Shown one piece after another: positions 1 to 5,280 of a DNA stretch of 5,608 nt. Origin of the DNA: an uncultured Blautia sp. (GTDB lineage Bacteria > Bacillota > Clostridia > Lachnospirales > Lachnospiraceae). Both the position numbers and the translations under genes were made by a program. The stretch covers positions 1 to 5,608 of the forward strand of contig URHH01000155.1 of NCBI GenBank assembly GCA_900547615.1, given 5' to 3'. The first letter of the stretch is position 1; each line of letters begins with the position of its first letter. The notes beneath the pieces were generated by a model, which was given only the letters and a program-made list of their open reading frames with translations, was not told where the DNA came from and ran no database searches.

Positions 1-5
1 CTAAT

Positions 6-23
6 TCCCCCATGAATGGGGGA
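6..23. repeat. Perfect inverted repeat, C-rich/G-rich hairpin
   Basis: TCCCCCAT at 6-13 is the exact reverse complement of ATGGGGGA at 16-23, with only GA between them. A real hairpin would open the inner base pairs to form its loop. A second G5 tract at 26-30 could pair with the same C5 tract instead, so two mutually exclusive stems are possible. No T-run follows on either strand, so this is not a standard intrinsic terminator. It may sit at the 3' end of the upstream gene. Confidence 0.6.
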
Positions 24-33
24 TAGGGGGTTG

Positions 34-54
34 AAGTGTCGAAGACACTTTTTT
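34..54 (+). terminator. Intrinsic terminator-like hairpin 1
   Basis: AAGTGTC (34-40) and GACACTT (44-50) form a perfect 7-bp stem closed by a GAA triloop, running directly into a T-run at 49-54. This is the classic layout of a Rho-independent terminator on the + strand, though with only three G-C pairs the stem is moderate in strength. A GGAGG motif (57-61) follows at once. It lies upstream of the protease/capsid genes inside what should be a continuous late operon, so read-through, antitermination or a downstream promoter would be needed. Confidence 0.6.
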
Positions 55-85
55 ATGGAGGAAAATGAATATGAAGAGAAAACAG

Positions 86-112
86 CATGGGACAAGGGCT
101 CCATGTTTTTTT
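86..112 (+). terminator. Intrinsic terminator-like hairpin 2
   Basis: CATGGG (86-91) pairs with TCCATG (100-105): five Watson-Crick pairs plus one G-U pair, around an 8-base loop. Seven T residues follow at 106-112. A short A-rich run (79-82) lies just upstream, as is common for terminators. Together with the hairpin at 34-54 it makes a tandem pair. If real, it argues that translation of the protease starts downstream at 158 and that 65-157 is untranslated. Confidence 0.5.
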
Positions 113-157
113 AAACCCTTAATACTGAAAAAAATTAAAAAGAAGGGAGCGTGCAAG

Positions 158-1474
158 ATGGCGAAGAAGATTGCGAAATCATATGCCATAAGTGATGCCA
201 AGATCTCGTTTGTGTCTTTGGTTGATAAGGCGGCGAATAAGCGAGAATTTTTGATTACAAAATCAGAAGGCAGCAGCGCAGAGTTCCGGACCTATGGGAG
301 AATCTTGAAAACAGACACGGAAAAGCATTTTGTAACCGGGATAGTGTACGAGCCTATGGTGGAAGATACAGACGGTAATTACATGACCGAAGAAGAGATT
401 ACAAAAGCCGCGCACTGGTTTATGAAGAACGCCGGAGATGCAGATATTCAGCATTGCTTTGAAAAAGCCGAAGGCGTGGAGGTTGTGGAATCTTATGTTG
501 CCAAGAGTGACATGGAGATTGAGGGCGAACCGGTCAAGAAAGGAACATGGCTTATGACTATGGAGATCTCGGACAGTGATGTCTGGGATAAAATCGAAAA
601 AGGCGAAATTACAGGATTTTCAATGGGCGGGAAGGGAGCATACAGTGAAGTAGATGTAGATATTTCTGATCCAGATAATCCTGTAGAAAAAGCCGGAGGC
701 AAGAAAGGAATCTTAAAAGCACTTGCATCTATGTTTGGCATGGATGTAGTGGAAAAAGGAGCGGTTAAACAGAAGTATCAAAAAAGTATCGTTCGGGATA
801 ATTTTTGGACGGCATATTATTCTCTTACCGGTTGCTTGCTGGATATATATAATCCGGAAACGGGAGAATACGAAGTAGTGCATGATGAATCTAAGATCAA
901 AGAAGCCCTGGAAGACTTTAGCGATATTATTACCGATTTACTTGTCAGTGGCGAGGATATTTATAAATCCATTGAAAAAGCCGGAAAGAAGATGAGCACT
1001 CAAAACAAAGAAACACTGAAAAGCATCCATGAGAGCTTAGGCGCTTTCCTTGCGAATTTTGATGATGATGATAAGGAGGAAAAAGAGTTGAATAAAAGCG
1101 AGATTGAAAAAGTTGTGACAGACGCTATTGAAAAAGCAATGGCAGCAGAGAAGCAGAATACGGTCTCTATTGGACTGAATGGCGAAAGCGTAACAATTGA
1201 TGGCAACGTTGCTAAAAGTGGCTCACAGGGCGCTACAGAAGCCCCAGAGGTGACACCGGAAGATATTGAGAAGATGGTTCAGGCGGCTATCGAAAAGGCT
1301 ATGAAGCCGCAGGAAGAAACGCTTACACGTGAGAATGTGCAGGAGCTTATTGAAAAGGCAGTAGAAAAGGCAATGGAACCGGTGCTGAAAAGCGCGGGAC
1401 TGCCATCAAATCTGAATGATGAGGGTATTGAAAAAGGCGCAGGAGAAGAACATTATCTGCATGGATTTATCTAA
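158..1474 (+). CDS. XkdF-like phage serine protease with C-terminal scaffold region
   Basis: Probable prohead maturation protease of the XkdF/YqbD type (Peptidase_S78_2 family), 438 residues. The N-terminal part (about 15-165) carries a SLVDKAANKREF segment typical of the family, His99 (in IQH) and Ser155 in GFSMGG; the last two are my candidates for catalytic His and Ser. From about 205 to the end it is charged and helical, with a likely coiled coil at 270-300, an acidic DDDDKEEKE stretch at 302-310 and three 14-residue IEKAM-type repeats at 315-406. This suggests a fused scaffold that fills the prohead and is later degraded. The start at ATG 158 has GGAG at 146-149 with 8-base spacing. In-frame ATGs at 65 and 71 (GGAGG at 57-61) would add 31 or 29 basic residues, but that part overlaps a terminator-like hairpin. 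The capsid gene follows after 17 bases. An internal start at 1088 is described separately. Confidence 0.85.
   Translation: MAKKIAKSYAISDAKISFVSLVDKAANKREFLITKSEGSSAEFRTYGRILKTDTEKHFVTGIVYEPMVEDTDGNYMTEEEITKAAHWFMKNAGDADIQHCFEKAEGVEVVESYVAKSDMEIEGEPVKKGTWLMTMEISDSDVWDKIEKGEITGFSMGGKGAYSEVDVDISDPDNPVEKAGGKKGILKALASMFGMDVVEKGAVKQKYQKSIVRDNFWTAYYSLTGCLLDIYNPETGEYEVVHDESKIKEALEDFSDIITDLLVSGEDIYKSIEKAGKKMSTQNKETLKSIHESLGAFLANFDDDDKEEKELNKSEIEKVVTDAIEKAMAAEKQNTVSIGLNGESVTIDGNVAKSGSQGATEAPEVTPEDIEKMVQAAIEKAMKPQEETLTRENVQELIEKAVEKAMEPVLKSAGLPSNLNDEGIEKGAGEEHYLHGFI
1073..1090 (+). promoter_or_regulatory. Internal ribosome binding site and TTG start inside the protease gene
   Basis: AAGGAGGA at 1073-1080 is a near-perfect Shine-Dalgarno sequence, 7 bases before TTG at 1088. 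That TTG is in frame with the protease and encodes its Leu311. The site lies exactly at the boundary between the protease/coiled-coil part and the repeat-rich scaffold part. The match is as strong as the sites in front of the real genes here. Known parallel: in phage lambda the scaffold Nu3 is made from an in-frame internal start inside the protease gene C. Use of this site is an inference. Confidence 0.55.
1088..1474 (+). CDS. Possible separate scaffold protein from internal in-frame start
   Basis: Starting at TTG 1088, the protease frame would give a 128-residue protein beginning M(L)NKSEIEKVV and containing only the scaffold-like region. It has three helical repeats of 14 residues (EIEKVVTDAIEKAM and two variants), linkers rich in Ser, Gly, Thr and Pro, and a C-terminus ending YLHGFI. 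The Lys/Glu/Ala-rich composition and predicted amphipathic helices suit an assembly scaffold that is made in excess and removed. The capsid protein downstream has no long N-terminal propeptide to serve as scaffold, which fits this role. It is nested within the 158-1474 gene. The initiation is unproven, and the region may act only as part of the full-length fusion. Confidence 0.45.
   Translation: MNKSEIEKVVTDAIEKAMAAEKQNTVSIGLNGESVTIDGNVAKSGSQGATEAPEVTPEDIEKMVQAAIEKAMKPQEETLTRENVQELIEKAVEKAMEPVLKSAGLPSNLNDEGIEKGAGEEHYLHGFI
1100..1375 (+). repeat. Three diverged 14-residue IEKAM repeats in the scaffold region
   Basis: Within the protease/scaffold frame three related units occur at residues 315-328, 369-382 and 393-406 (bases 1100-1141, 1262-1303 and 1334-1375). 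They read EIEKVVTDAIEKAM, DIEKMVQAAIEKAM and NVQELIEKAVEKAM. Hydrophobic residues recur every three to four positions, as in amphipathic helices. The units use different synonymous codons and are separated by unequal linkers, so this is an old protein-level repeat and not a recent DNA duplication. Confidence 0.7.
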
Positions 1475-1491
1475 GAGAGGAGCTATGAGAA

Positions 1492-2430
1492 ATGAATACG
1501 AACAGAGGTATTGTAAATAAGGCCGGAACAATCGAAACAAGCGTAGTAACCAGTGGATTATTACAGCCGTATCAGGCAAAGAAATTTTTACAGCAGACTT
1601 TTGATGCTACACCGCTTATGAAAGCAATCCGGCACGAAACAAGAACAGAAAAATCCGGAGAGATTGATAAAATTGGTATCGGAAGAAGAAAACTCCGTGC
1701 GAAAGTGGAGAATAAAGATGATGGCTACAGAGCAGGCGTAGAATTTGGCTCTATCCATTATGAGACAAAGGCTGTCAGACTTCCGTGGGAGATCACAGAA
1801 GAGACTCTCAGACAGAATATTGAAGGAGAGAGCTTTGAGGCAACCGTAACCAATCTTATGACAACACAGGTTGGTGTTGATACCGAAGACCTTCTCATCA
1901 ATGGAGACGAAGCTACATCAAAGGACGATCCGGACTATGACTTCCTGAGGCTGAATGATGGGATCAAGAAACTTATCACAAACGGCGGGCATATCGTAGA
2001 TGTAACCGGGGCACAGGACATGGAGATGGAAATGTTTTACAAAACCGTTGCTTCTATCCCAAACCGCTTTAATAACGGAAAACTCCGTTGGCTGATGAGC
2101 CCTACCAGAGCACAACAGTGGGAATTATTCCTCCTTAACAAGGTGATTGATAATGGCGGCGTGGTACCGGAAACTCTGTATAAATCTCCGGTAGCGATTC
2201 CGTCTATGCAGGTCCCTGGGCTTTCTGATGATGTAATTATCCTTTGTGAGCCAATGAATATCATCGAAGTCAATACTTACGCAATTAAAATCAGAAAAGA
2301 CGCAACTTCAAAAGATGCCATCATGCAGGATAAGAGATTCTATGTTGTTCATTTTGATTTTGACGCGTTGATCGAGGAGCTGGACGCAACCGCTATCATT
2401 ACCGGACTGCCGGGGTATCAGTTTGATTAA
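1492..2430 (+). CDS. Major capsid protein (HK97 fold, XkdG/YqbE-like)
   Basis: Builds the icosahedral capsid shell. The 312-residue length is what I expect of XkdG-type capsid proteins. Recognisable HK97-fold elements in order are: a short N-arm (1-50), a charged E-loop-like hairpin (about 57-100, with GIGRRKLRAKVENKDDGYRAG and then LPWEITEETL), a long spine helix (about 110-135) ending in the typical DTEDLLINGDE, a WLMSPTRAQQW segment (200-210) in the A/P domain, and a C-terminal strand ending ATAIITGLPGYQFD. There is no long N-terminal delta/propeptide domain, so scaffolding must come from elsewhere, most likely the preceding gene. Start ATG 1492 has AGAGAGGAG at 1475-1483 with 8-base spacing. 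An out-of-frame ATG at 1485 opens only an 11-codon frame. A YqbF-like gene follows after 11 bases. Confidence 0.9.
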   Translation: MNTNRGIVNKAGTIETSVVTSGLLQPYQAKKFLQQTFDATPLMKAIRHETRTEKSGEIDKIGIGRRKLRAKVENKDDGYRAGVEFGSIHYETKAVRLPWEITEETLRQNIEGESFEATVTNLMTTQVGVDTEDLLINGDEATSKDDPDYDFLRLNDGIKKLITNGGHIVDVTGAQDMEMEMFYKTVASIPNRFNNGKLRWLMSPTRAQQWELFLLNKVIDNGGVVPETLYKSPVAIPSMQVPGLSDDVIILCEPMNIIEVNTYAIKIRKDATSKDAIMQDKRFYVVHFDFDALIEELDATAIITGLPGYQFD

Positions 2431-2441
2431 GGGGGATTGTT

Positions 2442-2828
2442 ATGTATCGTCTTAAATTGATCAAGGGGAAAACTTACTGTGGAAGAGGCGTAAAAGCAAG
2501 CCAGAGCGACCCGATCGTATGCATCTCCGACATAGAGCAGGCAAACCGACTGGTACAGTCAGGTTTTTTCGTTTTTATTGAAAACCCTAATGAAACAGCA
2601 CGAGACGAATCGGAAGAGGATTTTCTTTTTCCAGAAGAAGAACCTGTTTCGGAAGAATCGCCTATGCTTATGGAACTGCAGCAGAAAACAAAAGCAGAGC
2701 TTATGGAATATGCCGAGAACAGGGGTATTTCAGTGACTGGCTGCAAAACAAAAGACGATGTGATTACTAAAATTGCAGAAGAAATGGAGAGAGCTTCCGC
2801 CACAAGGGAAGCGATCAGAGAGGATTAG
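2442..2828 (+). CDS. YqbF-like head-region protein with C-terminal HeH/LEM domain
   Basis: A 128-residue protein in the position of yqbF of the skin element, directly after the capsid gene. Residues 1-47 form a small beta-type domain (YRLKLIKGKTY ... ANRLVQSGFFVFIE) like the N-domain of YqbF. Residues 48-78 are a very acidic linker rich in Glu, Asp and Ser. Residues 79-115 (LQQKTKAELMEYAENRGISV ... TKDDVITKIAEEM) match the HeH/LEM helix-extended-loop-helix pattern related to SAP and Rho-N domains, which often bind nucleic acid. The role is not established; it may contact packaged DNA, the capsid interior or the connector. GGGGGA at 2431-2436 sits 5 bases before the ATG, a G-rich variant unlike the AGGAGG sites of the neighbours. 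Confidence 0.7.
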   Translation: MYRLKLIKGKTYCGRGVKASQSDPIVCISDIEQANRLVQSGFFVFIENPNETARDESEEDFLFPEEEPVSEESPMLMELQQKTKAELMEYAENRGISVTGCKTKDDVITKIAEEMERASATREAIRED

Positions 2829-2840
2829 GAGGAAGTGCAG

Positions 2841-3230
2841 ATGAATCTGAAGGCAATGGATTTAGGAGTATGTGGAGTAGAACAGCTGTTGCAGGCTGGA
2901 ACGATCCGTTTTGATACCAAAGACATCAATAAAGGGATTGAACTTATGGAACTGCCGGAGAACCTCATTATCACGAAAGCTGTGGCAGTTGTAAATACTG
3001 CTTTTAACGCTGGAACAACTAATGTTTTGACCGTGGGATTGGGTGAAAGCTTCGACGATATTCTTGGTGACGATGATATTACAGAAGGAACAGCTGGTCC
3101 TTATGTAAAGCACATGTTTAAGGTATGTAAAGATAAAAAGATTAAGATTATGGCTAAATACACATCTACCGGAACTGCAGCTACATCAGGGGAAGCGGAC
3201 ATCTACCTTGGAGTCGTGCGCATCCCCTGA
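2841..3230 (+). CDS. Small beta-rich structural protein, possible capsid decoration protein
   Basis: A 129-residue protein without a secure family assignment. It is rich in Gly, Thr, Val and Ile in alternating patterns that suggest beta strands, for example IITKAVAVVNTAFNAGTTNVLTV at 43-65 and KIMAKYTSTGTAATSGEADIYLGVVRI at 102-128. There is no signal peptide or membrane segment. Lying between the capsid/YqbF genes and the connector gene, it could be a capsid decoration or cement protein; that role is inferred only from position, size and composition. Start ATG 2841 has AGGAGG at 2827-2832 with 8-base spacing, overlapping the stop of the previous gene. A GTG at 2835, in frame, lies too close to that site and is less likely. 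The connector gene follows after 15 bases. Confidence 0.6.
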   Translation: MNLKAMDLGVCGVEQLLQAGTIRFDTKDINKGIELMELPENLIITKAVAVVNTAFNAGTTNVLTVGLGESFDDILGDDDITEGTAGPYVKHMFKVCKDKKIKIMAKYTSTGTAATSGEADIYLGVVRIP

Positions 3231-3245
3231 TGAAAAGGAGGCGCT

Positions 3246-3641
3246 ATGGCAGTACAAAGACCTTGGATTACTCCGAAAGATGTTAAAGATTACACGGAAT
3301 TGAAAGAAGTCAGAGAAAGAGCAGATGAAAAGCTGAGATTTGATATAGCAAGAGCGGAACAGAGGGTGATCAAGATGACGCATAACCGGTTTGACGGCGA
3401 GGATTACGAAACGATCCCGGAACCGGTCAAGATGGCAACAATCCTGATCGCAGAAGCTTTTGCAAAGAATGCGGTGGAGAGTAGCCGCAGGCGGCTTAAA
3501 AGCGAAACCTTCGACGATTATTCCTATACCGCAGAATCGTCCATCATTGATCTGGACAGTCTGGAACTGGAAGAGCTTCTTTCTGACTATGTCATTGAGA
3601 CAGGGAACGGGAAAGTAGCGATAAAGTTAAGGAGGCTTTGA
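3246..3641 (+). CDS. Head-tail connector protein, YqbG/DUF3199 family
   Basis: 131 residues. The pattern fits the YqbG family (DUF3199): WITPKDVKDYTEL at 7-19, a helix KLRFDIARAEQRVIKMTHNRF at 29-49, the segment IPEPVKMATILIAEAFAKN at 57-75, and KSETFDDYSYT at 85-95. YqbG belongs to the mostly helical connector group that includes SPP1 gp15 and HK97 gp6, which form a ring under the portal and link it to the head-closure protein. AAGGAGG at 3235-3241 lies 4 bases before the ATG. The gene's stop is separated by two bases from the ATG of the next gene, whose ribosome binding site lies inside this gene's last codons, which suggests translational coupling. Confidence 0.85.
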   Translation: MAVQRPWITPKDVKDYTELKEVRERADEKLRFDIARAEQRVIKMTHNRFDGEDYETIPEPVKMATILIAEAFAKNAVESSRRRLKSETFDDYSYTAESSIIDLDSLELEELLSDYVIETGNGKVAIKLRRL

Positions 3642-3643
3642 GC

Positions 3644-4015
3644 ATGTTTGAAGATTTTTTTAATCATCGCTGTAATATTTACCACCTGGAAGACAGAAGG
3701 GTAAATATTGGATATGGAATTGAGGCAGGAAATGTCAGGGTTCCGCGAAAAGAAGCGGACGAAAAAGATATTCCCTGCCATTTCCATATCAAAGCCAATG
3801 GAAATATGCGTATCACGCAGAAGGAGCCATACGCAAAGATTGATGGAGATGTTAAGCTTTCCCTTCCGGCAGGTACAGACATCAGAAAAAATGATGTTGT
3901 GGAAGATTGCAGCAATGGAATCAAATATCGTGCCGGAATACCAAGGGAAGTGCATGGAGGGCATCACATCGTAGTGATACTCACAAGCAAAGAAGGGACA
4001 GATGGAGCGTTATGA
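3644..4015 (+). CDS. Head closure/neck protein, YqbH/XkdH (DUF3599) family
   Basis: 123 residues. It begins FEDFFNHRCNIYHL, the typical opening of XkdH/YqbH proteins. Near the C-terminus it carries LPAGTDIRKNDVVEDCSNGI (74-93) followed by YRAGIPREVHGGHHIVVIL (95-113), a combination I associate with DUF3599. By position this is the equivalent of SPP1 gp16-type head-closure proteins, which plug the connector until the tail binds; that function is inferred from order. Start ATG 3644 is preferred (AAGGAGG at 3629-3635, 8-base spacing) over an in-frame TTG at 3638 that lies inside the stop of the previous gene. It overlaps the next gene by four bases (ATGA). Confidence 0.8.
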   Translation: MFEDFFNHRCNIYHLEDRRVNIGYGIEAGNVRVPRKEADEKDIPCHFHIKANGNMRITQKEPYAKIDGDVKLSLPAGTDIRKNDVVEDCSNGIKYRAGIPREVHGGHHIVVILTSKEGTDGAL

Positions 4016-4497
4016 TTGATGTAAGCGAGTTAGAACAATTTGTAAGAGCGTGTGAGGCTGCCAGCGCTGACTTTAAGCCTTACATGGGCAGAACATTAGA
4101 AGAAATCGGAGAAAAATTTCTTGATATTGTGCAGGGGGCAATTGAAAGCGCAGGAAACGTAGATACTAAAACACTTTTATCTTCGTTCACAAAAGGTGGA
4201 GCTGGTAATATATGGCAGCTCAACACAGGCGGTTTAACTTTGACTATTGGGACTAATGTGAGATATGCGAAATGGGTTAATGACGGACATCGGCAGCAGC
4301 CAGGGCGCTTTATTCCGGGATATTGGCAAGGAAGTCATTTCAGGTATGTTCCCGGAGCGAAAAGCGGAATGGTATTAAAAGCTTCTTTTGTTCCAGGATC
4401 TCATTTTTTTGATACATCAATCCAAACGCTTAAAAAAATGCTGCCGGAAATGGAAGAAAAAGCTTTGCAGAACTTTTTTCGCAGGTATTTTCCGTAG
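4012..4497 (+). CDS. HK97-gp10-like neck/tail completion protein (XkdI/YqbI-like)
   Basis: 161 residues. The middle has the HK97-gp10-like signature: VRYAKWVNDGHRQQPGRFIPGYW (83-105), then PGAKSGMVLKASFVPGSHFFDTSI (114-137) and a C-terminal helix. Proteins of this type (HK97 gp10, XkdI, YqbI) act at the head-tail joining step or in tail completion. I choose ATG 4012, which overlaps the stop of the previous gene as ATGA. Its own ribosome binding site is weak (GGAG at 4004-4007, 4 bases away), so translation is probably coupled to the upstream gene. The open frame continues upstream to 3907, but that part lies wholly inside the closure gene and has no family pattern. Confidence 0.85.
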   Translation: MIDVSELEQFVRACEAASADFKPYMGRTLEEIGEKFLDIVQGAIESAGNVDTKTLLSSFTKGGAGNIWQLNTGGLTLTIGTNVRYAKWVNDGHRQQPGRFIPGYWQGSHFRYVPGAKSGMVLKASFVPGSHFFDTSIQTLKKMLPEMEEKALQNFFRRYFP

Positions 4498-4506
4498 GAG
4501 GTACAG

Positions 4507-5028
4507 ATGGATTTTAATTTGGAACAGGTTCTTGCTTCGGCTGTAAGATATATACAGGAGCGCACAGAAAAGGGAACAGCTCTTTATTTTGATGAGATAC
4601 CGGAGAATTTTTATGTGCCTTCTGTTTATTTTCCAGTACCAAGAACACAGTCGCAGAAAGTGACTCTGAATACGTATCTTACAACGATTTACTTTGAGGC
4701 ATGGTTTATGGCTTCTGAAAATTGGATTGCAGCAGAAGCAGCCGCAATGGTGAGAGATGATATTTTACTTGGAGACTGTGGAATTGATTCTGTTAGTAAA
4801 GATGGAACGTTCGATAAGAAAAAGTTTCGCGTCACAGATGTAGAAACAATTCCTCTTGAGAAAGGAATTGTGAAACTGCAGTTTGAGATACAGCACTACT
4901 TTTCAAGAGAAGAGATAGAAACTGTATGTAATAAAAAAATCCGGATTTCTTTCAGTGCAAAATCCAGCCCGGTTTATGAAGCGTGGAAGAATGCAACGGG
5001 AGAATTTAGAAAAGAAGGAGGTTTGTGA
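4507..5028 (+). CDS. Putative tail terminator protein (XkdJ/YqbJ position)
   Basis: 173 residues. The features fit tail terminator-type proteins: an N-terminal helix (4-20), a segment around FYVPSVYFPVPRT (35-47), a strand of alternating hydrophobics (TLNTYLTTIYFEAWFMAS, 53-70), a helix rich in Ala (73-87), and a final strand/turn KLQFEIQHYFSREE (123-136). Such proteins cap the contractile tail and join it to the neck. The assignment rests mainly on position between the gp10-like and sheath genes, as in the xkd/yqb order, so the exact family is less certain than for its neighbours. AGGAGG at 4496-4501 is 5 bases before the ATG and overlaps the previous stop. Confidence 0.7.
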   Translation: MDFNLEQVLASAVRYIQERTEKGTALYFDEIPENFYVPSVYFPVPRTQSQKVTLNTYLTTIYFEAWFMASENWIAAEAAAMVRDDILLGDCGIDSVSKDGTFDKKKFRVTDVETIPLEKGIVKLQFEIQHYFSREEIETVCNKKIRISFSAKSSPVYEAWKNATGEFRKEGGL

Positions 5029-5029
5029 A

Positions 5030-5278
5030 ATGGCAGAAAAAGACATTCCGAATAGCAATGAGGGAAAAGAAGTTGCTAAAAAAAGACCGGAAGCTACCAG
5101 TAACACGGTTTGTAAATTTAAAATCGAGAAACTCAGAGAGAACAGTATGAAATTGTTTGGTATTACAACAAGCACTTTTGATGGTGCGATGTATGGCCAG
5201 AATGCAGAAGAACTTACAGTAGAGGAAGCCAGAAAGATTATCAATGAATGGCTTGGAACGAAACAGAAAGGAGAATAA
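5030..5278 (+). CDS. Small protein of unknown function before the tail sheath gene
   Basis: 82 residues, start ATG 5030 with AAGGAGG at 5015-5021 (8-base spacing), one base after the previous stop. The first 25 residues are polar and probably disordered. Residues 28-77 look like a small helical domain, VCKFKIEKLRENSMKLFG then LTVEEARKIINEWL. The ending resembles a motif I associate with short proteins in phage tail gene blocks (a SKKF-type helix followed by YTxEEVxxxIxxFL), where the function is unknown to me. No signal peptide, membrane segment or zinc-binding cysteines are seen. An upstream extension to 4955 is open in frame but lies inside the preceding gene and has no similar site. Confidence 0.65.
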   Translation: MAEKDIPNSNEGKEVAKKRPEATSNTVCKFKIEKLRENSMKLFGITTSTFDGAMYGQNAEELTVEEARKIINEWLGTKQKGE

Positions 5279-5280
5279 AA

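Larger units (their letters stand above)
1..157. other. Leader region with stacked hairpins, no convincing gene
   Basis: This stretch before the protease gene contains no ORF I would defend. All three + frames are closed early by stops at 2-4 (frame 2), 13-15 (frame 1) and 24-26 (frame 3). One of those stops may end the upstream structural gene (frame 1 would end LIPP, frame 3 NSPMNGG), but too little is visible to choose. The region is dominated by an 8-bp perfect inverted repeat at 6-23 and two terminator-like hairpins at 34-54 and 86-112. Then comes an A-rich stretch (about 120-145) leading into the ribosome binding site of the next gene. A 32-codon frame at 16-114 exists but has no recognisable features. 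Confidence 0.6.

Noticed and set aside
31..59. Possible promoter, TTGAAG at 31-36 and TATGGA at 54-59.
   Set aside because: The spacing is 17 bases but the -10 match is poor and the whole element lies within a hairpin. TAATAC at 120-125 also lacks a -35 partner.
16..114. A 32-codon open frame on the + strand in the leader, with an inner ATG at 55.
   Set aside because: It has no good ribosome binding site, overlaps both terminator-like hairpins and shows no recognisable protein pattern.
1061..1075. DDDDK-coding stretch that resembles an enterokinase cleavage motif.
   Set aside because: This is a coincidence of an acidic linker and has no known meaning in phage maturation.
992..1474. Internal start at ATG 992 within the protease gene as an alternative scaffold start.
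   Set aside because: The upstream bases give only a weak ribosome binding site, unlike the strong match before TTG 1088.
3587..3967. Long open frame on the minus strand (126 codons).
   Set aside because: It is antisense to two well-supported genes, is Phe/Ile/Ser-rich in the way of shadow frames, and lacks a good start site. The other minus-strand frames fail for the same reasons.
3907..4011. Upstream extension of the gp10-like gene inside the closure gene.
   Set aside because: It is out-of-frame reading of the closure gene with no family pattern; ATG 4012 gives the expected length and a typical ATGA overlap.
4955..5029. Upstream extension of the small pre-sheath gene.
   Set aside because: It overlaps the terminator gene and has no site comparable with AAGGAGG before ATG 5030.
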